DNA of 64,000 bases. It comes from UBA1952 sp965246855. Its GTDB lineage: Bacteria; Bacteroidota; Bacteroidia; Chitinophagales; Chitinophagaceae. The translations under genes were made by a program, and so were the position numbers. The stretch's first letter is position 1; each line of letters opens with the position of its first letter. Below the pieces are notes generated by a model, which had not been told where the DNA came from, made no database searches, and saw only the letters and a program-made list of their open reading frames with translations. Below are positions 7,813 through 16,225 of the stretch, in pieces. The stretch spans positions 1-64,000 of the forward strand of contig CBDFFP010000001.1 of assembly GCA_965246855.1 (NCBI GenBank), given 5' to 3'.

Positions 7813-9504
7813 ATGAAAATCTTCCTCGCCCAGCAGAACTACCACATCGGAAATTTTGAGGCCAACACCCAAAAAATCCTCTCCGCCATTGCCGCTGCCA
7901 AAGCCGATGGCGGCGAGCTGATTGTGTTTTCCGAGATGGCCGTTTGTGGCTATCCGCCCCGCGATTTTCTCCTGTTCAACGATTTCATCCGCAAGACCGA
8001 AGCCGCGCTGGACAAAATCCGCGAAGCGGCAGACACCATTGGCGTTCTCGTGGGCGCACCGAGCCGCAATCCGGCCCAGGCCGATGGCAAAGACCTGTTC
8101 AACAGCGCCTTTCTTTTTTATGAAAAAACGGAAGTGGGCCGCGTGCATAAAACCCTCCTGCCCACCTACGATGTCTTTGACGAGTACCGCTATTTTGAGC
8201 CGGCCAATAGCTGGAACGTGTTGCCTTTTAAAGGGAAGAAACTGGCCGTAACCATCTGCGAAGACATCTGGAATCTGGACCCCAATCCGCTCTACCGCGA
8301 GACGCCGATGGAGCGGCTGATGGAGCAGAAACCGCACGCCATGATAAACCTCAGCGCCTCGCCCTTTTCCTATCGCCACCCGCTGCTGCGCCAAGCCGTT
8401 GTGAAGCAAAACGTGGCGCGCTACAGCCTGCCCATGATTTACGTGAACGGCGTGGGCGCGCAAACCGAACTGGTTTTCGACGGCGGCTCTATGGCGATGG
8501 ATCAATACCAAAACCTCTCTCTGGAGATGCCGTATTTTGAGGAAAGCCTCGCCCACGTAACGTTGCGTTGGGAAGACGAAACCTTTGAGGAAGGCGTAAA
8601 AAAAGGTGCGCTCACCATTCCGCGCCCCACAGCCAAAACCTTTGCCCAACTGGAGCCGGAAACGAACATCCATCTCATCCATCAGGCGCTGGTTCTGGGC
8701 ATCCGCGACTATTTTCAGAAGAGCGGTTTCACCAAAGCCATCGTCGCGTCCAGCGGCGGCGTGGATTCTGCGGTGGTCTTGACGCTGGCATGCGAGGCAC
8801 TGGGTGCGGAGAACGTGCAGGCGCTTCTCCTTCCCTCCGAATTCAGTTCCGACCACAGCGTGAGCGATGCCGAAAAGCTCTCGCAGAACTTGGGAAATCC
8901 CTACCACCGTATTCCCATTGCGCCCATTTTTGACGCCTTCACCACTGCCCTAAAACCGCTCTTCGGCGACCTGCCTTTTTCCGTTGCGGAAGAGAATCTG
9001 CAATCCCGCATTCGTGGTGCGCTGGTGATGGCGATGTCCAACAAGTTCGGCCCCGTGCTGCTCAATACGTCCAACAAAAGCGAGCTGGCGGTGGGCTACG
9101 GAACCCTCTACGGCGACATGATGGGCGCGCTCAGCGTGCTGGGCGATTTGTATAAAACGCAGGTCTTTGCGCTGGCAAATCACCTGAACCGCAACGGCGA
9201 AATCATCCCCCAAAACATCCTCACCAAAGCGCCGAGCGCCGAGCTTCGTCCGGGCCAGAAAGACTCCGATTCGCTGCCGGAATATCCCGTCCTCGACGAG
9301 CTTCTCTATCAATACATCGAGCGCCTGCAAGGCCCGGAAGAACTGGTATCACAAGACCACGACCGCGCGCTCATTGACCGCGTGCTGGGCCTCGTAAACC
9401 GCGCCGAGTTTAAGCGCGCGCAGTTCTGCCCCATTATCCGCGTCTCGCCCAAAGCGTTTGGCATGGGAAGGCGGCTGCCGATTGTGGCGAAGTATCTGGG
9501 GTAG
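7813..9504 (+). CDS. nadE: Glutamine-dependent NAD+ synthetase
   Basis: It converts nicotinate adenine dinucleotide to NAD+ using ammonia hydrolysed from glutamine, the last step of NAD synthesis in the cytoplasm. The N-terminal nitrilase-type glutaminase has the complete triad E41 (VFSEMAVCGYP), K113 (RVHKTLLPTYDVFDE) and C149 (VTICEDIWN). The synthetase domain carries the P-loop SGGVDS at residues 314-319. Family-type signatures follow (NKSELAVGYGTLYGDMMGAL, and near the end PSAELRPGQKDSDSLP). At 563 aa it is full length for the bacterial two-domain enzyme. It stands alone behind a repeat-rich 590-bp region, and a 10-bp-period repeat follows it. Confidence 0.95.
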   Translation: MKIFLAQQNYHIGNFEANTQKILSAIAAAKADGGELIVFSEMAVCGYPPRDFLLFNDFIRKTEAALDKIREAADTIGVLVGAPSRNPAQADGKDLFNSAFLFYEKTEVGRVHKTLLPTYDVFDEYRYFEPANSWNVLPFKGKKLAVTICEDIWNLDPNPLYRETPMERLMEQKPHAMINLSASPFSYRHPLLRQAVVKQNVARYSLPMIYVNGVGAQTELVFDGGSMAMDQYQNLSLEMPYFEESLAHVTLRWEDETFEEGVKKGALTIPRPTAKTFAQLEPETNIHLIHQALVLGIRDYFQKSGFTKAIVASSGGVDSAVVLTLACEALGAENVQALLLPSEFSSDHSVSDAEKLSQNLGNPYHRIPIAPIFDAFTTALKPLFGDLPFSVAEENLQSRIRGALVMAMSNKFGPVLLNTSNKSELAVGYGTLYGDMMGALSVLGDLYKTQVFALANHLNRNGEIIPQNILTKAPSAELRPGQKDSDSLPEYPVLDELLYQYIERLQGPEELVSQDHDRALIDRVLGLVNRAEFKRAQFCPIIRVSPKAFGMGRRLPIVAKYLG

Positions 9505-9523
9505 GGCTGCGCTGCGCGTGTCC

Positions 9524-9564
9524 GTCGGATAAGGTTGAATAACGTTGGATGACGTTGGATAATG
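9524..9564. repeat. Four tandem 10-bp units after nadE
   Basis: Reading the minus strand, TTATCCAACG, TCATCCAACG, TTATTCAACC and TTATCCGACG follow each other directly. The 10-bp period differs from the 7/21/42-bp arrays elsewhere. Confidence 0.6.
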
Positions 9565-9582
9565 TGCTTCTACAAAATGCGA

Positions 9583-9657
9583 GTCATTCCGACGAAGGAG
9601 GAATCTCACAGCAGATGGGAACAGCAAAAGCGAGATTCCGCCTTTCGGCGGAATGAC
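9583..9657. repeat. Inverted-repeat element of the GTCATTCCGA type
   Basis: The arm at 9583-9607 (GTCATTCCGACGAAGGAGGA) is mirrored by 9632-9657 (GAGATTCCGCCTTTCGGCGG), enclosing CACAGCAG. Elements with GTCATTCCGAG...GAATCTC ends are widespread intergenic repeats in many bacterial phyla. A second copy is at 16089-16208. Confidence 0.7.
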
Positions 9658-9798
9658 AAAACGGGAGACATTTGCTTTGTGCAACAAAACACCTCTGCGT
9701 CTCTGCGAGAGAAAAGACCATCCCCACCCTATCGGCACTATCTTTTTCTCCCCGCAAAACACACCCTATTCACCTCTCCCAAAAAACCTCTTTCAATT

Positions 9799-10668
9799 AT
9801 GCAATGGCAAGGCCGTGAGGAAAGCTCCAACGTAGAAGACACACGCGGCACAGGTGGCGGCGGTGGCGGCGGGCGCATATTGTTTGGCGGCGGAATCGGC
9901 GCTACCATTATCGCAGTTATCGTGTATTTGCTGGGCGGTGATCCCTCGCAGGTTACCTCGCAAAGCGGCAGCGATGGCGGCGCGCCCGTAGCCAACGAGC
10001 GCGGCGTTCCCGGTCAGCGTGCGGATGACGAGACGGCGAAGTTTGTAAAAGTCGTTTTCAAGGAAACGGAAAACGTGTGGGACCGGGTGTTTCAGGAAAA
10101 GTATGGAAAGCCTTACCAGAAGCCCGTCCTGCGCATCTACGACGATGCGGTGCAAACGGGTTGCGGTGCAGCTTCGGCAGCGTCCGGGCCTTTCTATTGT
10201 CCGGCAGATAGCCGCGTGTACATTGACCTTGCCTTTGCCAACGAATTGAAGGGCCGCTTCAAAGCGCCCGGCGATTTTGCCTTGGCATATGTGGTCGCGC
10301 ACGAGGTAGGCCACCACGTACAAAACCTCTTAGGCATTTCCACTAAGGTGCAGCAAATGATGCAGCGCGGCAGTGAAGAACAGGCCAATGCACTTTCCGT
10401 AAAACTGGAACTGCAAGCCGATTTTCTGGCGGGCATCTGGGCGCACTACACGCAGCAAATGGAAGGCATCATTGAGCCGGGCGATATTGACGAAGCCCTC
10501 GGCGCAGCCTCTGCCGTGGGCGACGACCACATTCAGGAAATGACGCGCGGCTATGTGCAGCCCGAATCTTTTACGCACGGCTCTTCCGAGCAGCGCATGT
10601 ACTGGTTTAAGCGCGGCTACGAAGGTGGTAACCTTGACCAGGGGGATACTTTTTCCGGGGCGCTTTAG
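9799..10668 (+). CDS. Neutral zinc metallopeptidase, YpfJ/KPN_02809 family
   Basis: A membrane-anchored member of the putative neutral zinc metallopeptidase family, whose physiological substrate is unknown. The start MQWQGREESSNVEDTRG, rather than an in-frame upstream extension through the GTCATTCC repeat, matches the family's usual N-terminus. A Gly-rich stretch and one membrane helix (FGGGIGATIIAVIVYLLGG) follow at about residues 28-46. The catalytic zinc motif HEVGHHVQ is at about 166-173, with further conserved parts QADFLAGIWAHY and GDDHIQ. The length of 289 aa is typical. Two disordered-protein genes follow on the same strand with a 44-bp gap to the first, so co-transcription is plausible. 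Confidence 0.88.
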   Translation: MQWQGREESSNVEDTRGTGGGGGGGRILFGGGIGATIIAVIVYLLGGDPSQVTSQSGSDGGAPVANERGVPGQRADDETAKFVKVVFKETENVWDRVFQEKYGKPYQKPVLRIYDDAVQTGCGAASAASGPFYCPADSRVYIDLAFANELKGRFKAPGDFALAYVVAHEVGHHVQNLLGISTKVQQMMQRGSEEQANALSVKLELQADFLAGIWAHYTQQMEGIIEPGDIDEALGAASAVGDDHIQEMTRGYVQPESFTHGSSEQRMYWFKRGYEGGNLDQGDTFSGAL

Positions 10669-10712
10669 TGGCACTGTTTTTACTTCCTCTCCAGAAGAAA
10701 ATTCCCTGACTC

Positions 10713-11111
10713 ATGGAAAACAACACGTCCCTCCCGGAAGAAAACAACGCGCCGCAGCAAGAAGGTACACAGCAACCTAACCGCTCCGGACTTGCCTCGC
10801 GCATCAACAGCATTATTTCTTCTCCAACGGCAGCTGTGCGGGGCCGTCATTCGCACAGCAGTTCCGGTGCAAATACGGGAACCAATGTTTCCTATGAAGG
10901 CGCAACCGCTCCCGGTGGCGGCGGCTCGGTAGGCACAGGCGATGCCTCCGGCCAAAGTGCTTCCGGCTCACGGATTGCCGTAGGCGATGAATACTACACA
11001 GCAGGCGAAGCCCACAAGCACGGCGACAAGACCACAAACGATTCCACTGAAAATCTTTTACAGAAAGACCATGACGATGCGCTGGACCGTTCCACTACTG
11101 GAACTCCCTGA
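10713..11111 (+). CDS. Disordered hydrophilic protein (132 aa)
   Basis: Not recognised as a named family. The protein is almost wholly low-complexity and polar, rich in Gly, Ser, Thr, Asn and Gln, with few hydrophobic residues apart from one short helix-like piece (GLASRINSIISS). The C-terminal part has alternating charges (DKTTNDSTENLLQKDHDDALDRS). There is no signal peptide, so it is likely cytoplasmic. A strong terminator follows at 11144. Its composition resembles hydrophilin or stress-protection proteins, which is only an inference. The similar gene downstream suggests the two form a functional pair. Confidence 0.55.
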   Translation: MENNTSLPEENNAPQQEGTQQPNRSGLASRINSIISSPTAAVRGRHSHSSSGANTGTNVSYEGATAPGGGGSVGTGDASGQSASGSRIAVGDEYYTAGEAHKHGDKTTNDSTENLLQKDHDDALDRSTTGTP

Positions 11112-11143
11112 GCTTGCTCTCAGCCATCCGAGTCTGCTTCCTT

Positions 11144-11169
11144 AAAGGCCCCAAAGACGGGGCCTTTTT
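11144..11169 (+). terminator. Strong intrinsic terminator
   Basis: AAGGCCCC AAAGAC GGGGCCTT is followed by TTTC, 33 bases past the stop of the gene ending at 11111. Confidence 0.85.
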
Positions 11170-11227
11170 CTTTTTTGAAGGAATGGTTTTTCTACACTTC
11201 CTCCCGAACCCTATAAACCCCAAAATC

Positions 11228-11515
11228 ATGCAGGACAACCAAAATCAAAACCAGCAAAACGCTTCCGGCGAAGATCGCCAGACAGACGTAACCCGCTCCC
11301 AAAACCGCCAAGCCGTTGGCGCTTCCAACGACGACAACGAGCGCATGGGCGCTGAGAGCGAAGACACCGGCTCCCGTCCTTCCAACAGCGATAAGAACAA
11401 CGAAGGACAACGCCAAAATGCGGGCAACAATCAAACCGGCTCGCACGTAGAAGGCCAGTATCCGCACAACGGCGAAGGCGGTGCACTGGCAGAGAAAAAC
11501 CGCGAAGAAGAATAA
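11228..11515 (+). CDS. Disordered Asn/Gln/Asp-rich protein (95 aa)
   Basis: The start MQDNQNQNQQNASGEDRQ was chosen because upstream in-frame codons run through the preceding terminator. The whole chain is polar (Asn, Gln, Asp, Glu, Arg, Ser, Gly) without any hydrophobic core, signal peptide or Cys. It ends EGGALAEKNREEE. It is similar in character, though not alignable in detail by eye, to the gene at 10713-11111. It is bounded by terminators on both sides, so it is its own transcription unit. A desiccation, osmotic or chaperone-like role is conceivable but unsupported. Confidence 0.55.
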   Translation: MQDNQNQNQQNASGEDRQTDVTRSQNRQAVGASNDDNERMGAESEDTGSRPSNSDKNNEGQRQNAGNNQTGSHVEGQYPHNGEGGALAEKNREEE

Positions 11516-11535
11516 TTTTTCCGGGAAACAAACAG

Positions 11536-11569
11536 AAGCGGCAAGGCTGGTGAAGTCTTGCCGCTTTTT
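11536..11569 (+). terminator. Intrinsic terminator after the 95-aa gene
   Basis: AGCGGCAAG and CTTGCCGCT arms are followed by TTTTTC. It separates the disordered-protein gene from the sigma factor gene. Confidence 0.8.
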
Positions 11570-11675
11570 CTTTGGAAAAGCCCACGTCCTTGAAAGGGAC
11601 GAATAGCAATTGCCACGACTCGCAAGTCATGGAAAAGGTGAAAGAGAACTAACAGCCCGCATCTTCCCCTGCCCT

Positions 11676-11683
11676 TATTTTTG
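11676..11683 (+). promoter_or_regulatory. Candidate -7 box TATTTTTG close to the sigma factor start
   Basis: TAnnTTTG ends only 7 bases before the ATG at 11691, so a transcript from it would have almost no leader. Confidence 0.4.
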
Positions 11684-11690
11684 CCTTCCC

Positions 11691-12233
11691 ATGGCTGCCA
11701 ACGAAAAAGCTTTCCAACAGCTTTTTGAAAAAGAATACGAAGGGCTGTGCCGCTATGCCGTGACCTATCTCCACGACGAACACGCGGCGGAAGACGTAGT
11801 GCAGGAGACATTCGTGAAAATCTGGGAAAGCAAACGTGTGCTTCCCGAGGACGGCAGCATTCGCTTTTATCTTTTTACGGCTGTGCGTAACAACTGTATC
11901 AGCTATTTGCGCAAGGCCAAAACCGCTGCCGTAACCTACACCGATACTACACCCGAACCGGAACCGGAATTGAGCCTTTCCGCAGCGCAGCTGCACAGCA
12001 TTGAAGAAGAGAACGCCCGCCAGATTGGTGAAGCCCTGAACAAGCTGCCGCCCAAATGCCGCGAAGTTTTTCTACTGGTTAAATGGCAGGGATTGAGCTA
12101 TAAAGACGCGGCCTCTACATTGGGCCTTTCCATTAAAACCATTGAAAACCAAATGGGAAAGGCGATTAAAATCTTTAGAAATCTCGCGGCAGGTATAACG
12201 AGTTTGCTGTTGTTGTGGTTAGGTTTTCGGTAA
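11691..12233 (+). CDS. ECF RNA polymerase sigma factor of the FecI-like Bacteroidota group
   Basis: It directs RNA polymerase to the promoter(s) of its surface-signalling cluster. Sigma region 2 lies at about residues 8-48 (FEKEYEGLCRYAVTYLHDEHAAEDVVQETFVKIWE). Region 4 lies at about 122-170 (LNKLPPKCREVFLLVKWQGLSYKDAASTLGLSIKTIENQMGKAI), with the helix-turn-helix KDAASTLGLSIKTIENQM. The length is 180 aa. The order sigma / FecR / STN-TonB receptor is the classic cell-surface signalling arrangement, in which ligand binding at the receptor relieves FecR. The C-terminus ends with a hydrophobic stretch (ITSLLLLWLGF), as is common in this group in Bacteroidota. Confidence 0.92.
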   Translation: MAANEKAFQQLFEKEYEGLCRYAVTYLHDEHAAEDVVQETFVKIWESKRVLPEDGSIRFYLFTAVRNNCISYLRKAKTAAVTYTDTTPEPEPELSLSAAQLHSIEEENARQIGEALNKLPPKCREVFLLVKWQGLSYKDAASTLGLSIKTIENQMGKAIKIFRNLAAGITSLLLLWLGFR

Positions 12234-12290
12234 TTTATAACCCAATCCTCCTTTCCTCAAAAATGCTTCTTTCCTTTCAAACAGACTCGC

Positions 12291-12365
12291 GCCCGGCGCT
12301 ACTTCACCGGGTACTGACCTCTACTACGGCAGTTGTGCTCGGTACCCAGTGCGGTAGCGCCGGGC
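12291..12365. repeat. Long hairpin with 12-bp perfect arms, between sigma and fecR
   Basis: GCCCGGCGCTAC (12291-12302) pairs perfectly with GTAGCGCCGGGC (12354-12365). A nested CGGGTAC/GTACCC pair lies inside. It sits between the ECF gene and the candidate promoter of fecR, so it may end the sigma transcript, but there is no T run. Confidence 0.6.
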
Positions 12366-12436
12366 GTATAGACAACATCTTCTATCGCCATAGACTTAGC
12401 AGAAATTAAATCTTAATCACTCTTCCCAACCCTTTT

Positions 12437-12465
12437 GTAGGGGTTCGCCGTCCGCCGCGCGTTAT
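12437..12465 (+). promoter_or_regulatory. Candidate ECF-type promoter of the fecR-receptor genes
   Basis: GTAGGGGTTCGCC...GCGTTATCC precedes the fecR ATG at 12484. From memory, GTAGGGGTT-like motifs often precede FecR genes in Bacteroidota sigma/FecR loci, which would make the cluster autoregulated. The assignment is inferred, not tested. Confidence 0.45.
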
Positions 12466-12483
12466 CCCCCTGTCAGAGAAACC

Positions 12484-13482
12484 ATGAATCCCGCTTTTTA
12501 CGACCTGATTGCAAAAGTGCTGAGCCACGAAGCCACGCCCGAAGAAACGGCGGACTTCCGCGCGACCTGTGCCGCCGACCCGGCCCTGCAAACGGCTTTT
12601 GAAGAAGCGCAAAACATCTGGCACCTCGCCGACAAAGCGATCCCCGTTTTCAAAGGAAATAAAGCAGCAGCGTGGGTAAAAATTCAAGCCCGCATCGGTG
12701 TGCAGGATTTTGAGCAGCAGACGATAGGACTTCCACAGCCCACGCGGCGCATTGCGTTGGCTTCCCGCATTCGCTGGGCGGCAGCCGCTGCAGTGATTGG
12801 GCTTGGTATCAGTTTCGCGCTCTGGCAAAAAAATAATCAGGGAGAACTTTCGCTTACTGCCACCCAAAACCGGCAGATGGTTCTCCTTCCTGATGGCAGC
12901 ACGGTAACGCTCCAGAAAGACGCAACGCTGCGCTATACCAAAGCTTTTGGACAAAAAGAAACGCGGCAGATTGCACTGAAAGGAAAAGCGTTTTTTGAGG
13001 TTACCAAAGATGCGGAACACCCCTTCGTTATCAGCGCGGAAAAGCTAAAAATAACCGTCGTCGGAACGTCTTTCACAGTGAACAGCAAAGGCGCGGAAGT
13101 ATCGGTGCGCACCGGGAAAGTGAAGGTTTCCGGCGGCGAAAATGCAGAGGAAATATTCCTACAACCCGGCGAAGAGGGGACGTTGGTTCAAGGCCATTTA
13201 CAGAAAGTAGAAGCCGACAGCAACGAGTTTTTTCTCAAGACCGGAAGGCTTTCTTTCTCCAATAAATCTTTTGCCGAGATTATCAGCGATATTTCCCGAC
13301 TTTTGGAAGTGCCTGTGCAGCTCGATGCTTCTGTTTCGCCTGCCGGTCGCGCGCAAGCTGTAACCTATTCCGCTACCGTCGTTTCGGTGGAAAATGTGCT
13401 TACCGATTTGTGTCGCATCACCGGCTACCAATGGCGGAGAGACGCAACAACCGGAGCCTACAACATTTCGCAGGCGCGCTAG
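12484..13482 (+). CDS. FecR-type anti-sigma factor
   Basis: A single-pass inner-membrane regulator that binds the ECF sigma factor in the cytoplasm and the receptor's STN domain in the periplasm. The cytoplasmic N-terminus (about residues 1-95) has the anti-sigma-type helical region. A membrane helix follows (WAAAAAVIGLGISFALW, about 99-115). The periplasmic FecR domain is typical: MVLLPDGSTVTLQKDATLRYTKAF, KGKAFFEVTKDAEHPFVI and VVGTSFTVNS. The C-terminal DUF4974-like region (FSNKSFAEIISDISRLLEVPVQLD...VLTDLCRITGYQW) completes it. At 332 aa it is full length. The receptor gene starts 7 bases after the stop, indicating one transcript. Confidence 0.93.
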   Translation: MNPAFYDLIAKVLSHEATPEETADFRATCAADPALQTAFEEAQNIWHLADKAIPVFKGNKAAAWVKIQARIGVQDFEQQTIGLPQPTRRIALASRIRWAAAAAVIGLGISFALWQKNNQGELSLTATQNRQMVLLPDGSTVTLQKDATLRYTKAFGQKETRQIALKGKAFFEVTKDAEHPFVISAEKLKITVVGTSFTVNSKGAEVSVRTGKVKVSGGENAEEIFLQPGEEGTLVQGHLQKVEADSNEFFLKTGRLSFSNKSFAEIISDISRLLEVPVQLDASVSPAGRAQAVTYSATVVSVENVLTDLCRITGYQWRRDATTGAYNISQAR

Positions 13483-13489
13483 TGCGTCT

Positions 13490-16063
13490 ATGCGGGCTGT
13501 TTCCGTTCTCTTTTTTTCTTTCCTGTTTTTCTTTTCCGCCCCGCTTCGGGCGCAGGAAATGCGCGCGCTGCAAACACGCTATAAGCCGTCGTTTCGCAAA
13601 GGCCGCATAGCATCTTTCATCCACGACATCCGGCAGCAAACGGGCGTTTCTGTTTCCTTCGCTTCTTCTGTTTTAGACAGCAACCGGAAGGTGCGATTGC
13701 TGCACGAAGAAGCCGCGCTGGACTTTGTTTTCCAACAACTTTTGACCGGACTTGCGGTGGAAGCAGTGGAAAGCAATGGCGGGATTTTGCTCATTCCGCG
13801 CATTCGTAAAGACAACGCACTTGCCTACCGCGTGGTGACGGGCCGCGTCCGCGAAAAAGGTAGCGGCGAGGTCTTGATTGGTGCGGCGGTTTATACCCCC
13901 CGCCAACAGACCGGCGCGCTTACCAACGCTTACGGACTGTATCAACTAGCGTTGCCGGAAGGCGTACAGCAGGTGTGCATTTCCTACGTTGGTTTTAAGG
14001 CCGATACGTTTGACATTTCCGAAACCGGCAACTACCGCCACGATGTGGATTTGGTTTCCGCCGGCGTTATCCGCGAAGTGAAAATTTTGGCCAAAGACCG
14101 GGGAACACCCGGTGACCGCCTGCACCTGCGCGCTACGGAAATTCAGCCGCAATCGCTGGGCGCTGTTGACCCCATCCGCGACATTCAGATGCAGGCAGGC
14201 GTACAGCCCGGCGTGGCAGGCGCAAGCGGCATGATTGTGCGCGGCGGAAGTCCAGGTCAAAACCTTTACCTCTTAGACGGCGTTACGCTCTACTATGCCG
14301 ACCATTTTTTCGGCCTCACGTCGGTGTTTAACGGTGACGCGCTAAAGTCGGTGGATTTTTATAAAAGTGCTTTTCCGGCGCGCTATGGCGGGCGGGTGGC
14401 TTCAGTGGTGGATGCACAGGGCCGCGACGGCGATTTGCAACGGCATGGTGGCGAAGCGTCTATCAATTTGCTGCGTGCGGCAGTTACGTTGGAAGGGCCG
14501 ATTATCAAAGACAAGGTTTCGTTTATCGCGTCGGGAAGGCGGTCTTGGATAGACGGATTGTTGAACGCCATTCCCAATGCGCCATCTGCGTATTTCTACG
14601 ACGTGAACGCGAAGCTGCAATGGATTATCAATCCCAACCACCGGATTTATGCGGGCGTTTACAGCGGGCGCGATGAGTTGCGCGTCAGTCAGGATACACC
14701 TGCTTACTACCAACGGCTGCGCTGGAACAATACCGTCGGCTCGTTGCGTTGGAGTGCCATTCTTTCGCCGCGTGTGTTGCTAGACGCCACGGCAGCGTAC
14801 AGCGCGTTCTCCTTTGAGCAGCGCGATTTGGTGAAAGAGGAAGACAGCTTGGGGAAGATTTCCGACAACTATCTCTTGGGCATTTCCACTATCCGCGATG
14901 TCTCGCTGAACACGCAAATCCAGTGGACGCCGGGCATCAGCTACCGCGCCGTGGCAGGCCTTAAACTGGGGCGTACCGACTTCCTGCCTTCGGCGCTTGA
15001 CCGGCAGTTTTCCAGTACGCTCATTGGCCCGGTCGGTGGGATTAGCTCCCGTTTTGGCAATACGGAAGTATCTGCTTTTGCAGAAAACACCATTCGCCTC
15101 GGCAGCCGATGGGTGTTCCGGCCCGGCGTGCATGTGGCGGCGTGGCTGAGCGGGGAGATTCGTTTCGTCAGCCTGCAACCGCGTTTCTACATTGCCTTTC
15201 GCCGCAAGCCGAATGAGACGTGGTTTCTTTCTACGGGAAGGATGGGGCAATTTCTTCACCTCCTGACGAGCAACAGCTTTGGCCTTTCCAACGATTTTTG
15301 GGTTCCCAGTACGGCGCGCATCCGCCCCGAAGAAAGCTGGTATGCCAATCTGGGCTGGAAGAAGGATTTTTCCCGGCATTTTGAAGTGGGTGTGGAAAGC
15401 TATTACCGGTTCACCGACGGCGTAATTGCTTCGCTCACCGGCCAGAATCTTTTTGACAATTCTGACCGCTGGCAGGACAAGATTACGCAGGGCACGGGCT
15501 GGGCGTATGGAACGGAACTGACGGCGGCTTTTACCCATGGCGACTGGCGCGCGCAGGCGGCTTACGCGCTTAGCTGGACGTGGCAACAATACGCCGGCCT
15601 CAACGGCGGCAGGCGCTTCCCGTATCGTTATGACCGCCGCCACAACCTGAACCTGCGACTGACCTACGAGCCTTCGCACCGCTTCAGTGCCACAGCGCAG
15701 TGGATGTACATGACCGGCGAAGCCTTTACCCTACCCGACCAGCTTTATCCCGACCTGGACAACAACCTGAACACCTATCGCTACACAGGTGGCACGCTTT
15801 CGCCCAATGCTTTCACCTACAACTACTCCGACTGGAATGCCTACCGGCTGCCCGATGTGCATCGTTTGGATTTGGGTGTGAATTTTACGCGGCGGCGCGG
15901 GCTGCATTATGCACGTACGTGGTCGATGGGCGTCTATAACGCCTACGCGCGGCCCAACGTGAATTTTGTTACGCTCCGCGAAAACACCAATGGAACGGTT
16001 TCGTTGCAGGGAACGGCGCTGCTGCGCTTCCTGCCGTATGTAGCTTTGCGGGTAAAGTTTTGA
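13490..16063 (+). CDS. TonB-dependent receptor with STN and carboxypeptidase-like domains
   Basis: An outer-membrane active-transport and signalling receptor. The start ATG at 13490 gives a signal peptide (VLFFSFLFFFSAPLRAQ). Then come an STN secretin/TonB short domain at about residues 35-100 (IRQQTGVSVSFASSVLDSNRKVRL...LTGLAVEAVE), a CarboxypepD_reg-like domain (VVTGRVREKGSGEVLIGAAVYTPRQQTGAL) and a plug (IRDIQMQAGVQPGVAGASGMIVRGGSPGQNLYLLDGVTLYY). The remainder is a beta-barrel ending in ...FLPYVALRVKF. The STN domain means it can signal to the FecR protein encoded just upstream. A DUF4249 lipoprotein follows, a common partner of this receptor subgroup. The substrate is unknown; no SusD homologue is present, arguing against a glycan system. 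Confidence 0.92.
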   Translation: MRAVSVLFFSFLFFFSAPLRAQEMRALQTRYKPSFRKGRIASFIHDIRQQTGVSVSFASSVLDSNRKVRLLHEEAALDFVFQQLLTGLAVEAVESNGGILLIPRIRKDNALAYRVVTGRVREKGSGEVLIGAAVYTPRQQTGALTNAYGLYQLALPEGVQQVCISYVGFKADTFDISETGNYRHDVDLVSAGVIREVKILAKDRGTPGDRLHLRATEIQPQSLGAVDPIRDIQMQAGVQPGVAGASGMIVRGGSPGQNLYLLDGVTLYYADHFFGLTSVFNGDALKSVDFYKSAFPARYGGRVASVVDAQGRDGDLQRHGGEASINLLRAAVTLEGPIIKDKVSFIASGRRSWIDGLLNAIPNAPSAYFYDVNAKLQWIINPNHRIYAGVYSGRDELRVSQDTPAYYQRLRWNNTVGSLRWSAILSPRVLLDATAAYSAFSFEQRDLVKEEDSLGKISDNYLLGISTIRDVSLNTQIQWTPGISYRAVAGLKLGRTDFLPSALDRQFSSTLIGPVGGISSRFGNTEVSAFAENTIRLGSRWVFRPGVHVAAWLSGEIRFVSLQPRFYIAFRRKPNETWFLSTGRMGQFLHLLTSNSFGLSNDFWVPSTARIRPEESWYANLGWKKDFSRHFEVGVESYYRFTDGVIASLTGQNLFDNSDRWQDKITQGTGWAYGTELTAAFTHGDWRAQAAYALSWTWQQYAGLNGGRRFPYRYDRRHNLNLRLTYEPSHRFSATAQWMYMTGEAFTLPDQLYPDLDNNLNTYRYTGGTLSPNAFTYNYSDWNAYRLPDVHRLDLGVNFTRRRGLHYARTWSMGVYNAYARPNVNFVTLRENTNGTVSLQGTALLRFLPYVALRVKF

Positions 16064-16088
16064 GGACAGAAATACACACAAAACAGGG

Positions 16089-16208
16089 GTCATTCCGAGC
16101 GCGGAGCGAGGAACTGCGAAGCACTCGCCGAAGGCAATCTCACAGCAGGCGAGCCACAGCAGGTGAGGCACAGCATACGTGAGATCTCTCCCTAACGGTC
16201 GAGATGAC
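16089..16208. repeat. Second GTCATTCCGA-type inverted-repeat element
   Basis: It starts GTCATTCCGAGCGCGGAGCG and ends ...GAGATCTCTCCCTAACGGTC then GAGATGAC. The interior repeats CACAGCAG twice. It separates the receptor from the DUF4249 gene and resembles the element at 9583-9657. Confidence 0.65.
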
Positions 16209-16225
16209 CCGCATTTTGTAAACGG

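Noticed and set aside
7522..8907. 461-codon minus-strand frame opposite nadE
   Set aside because: It is an antisense shadow of a GC-rich gene, without recognisable domains, while nadE has all catalytic residues.
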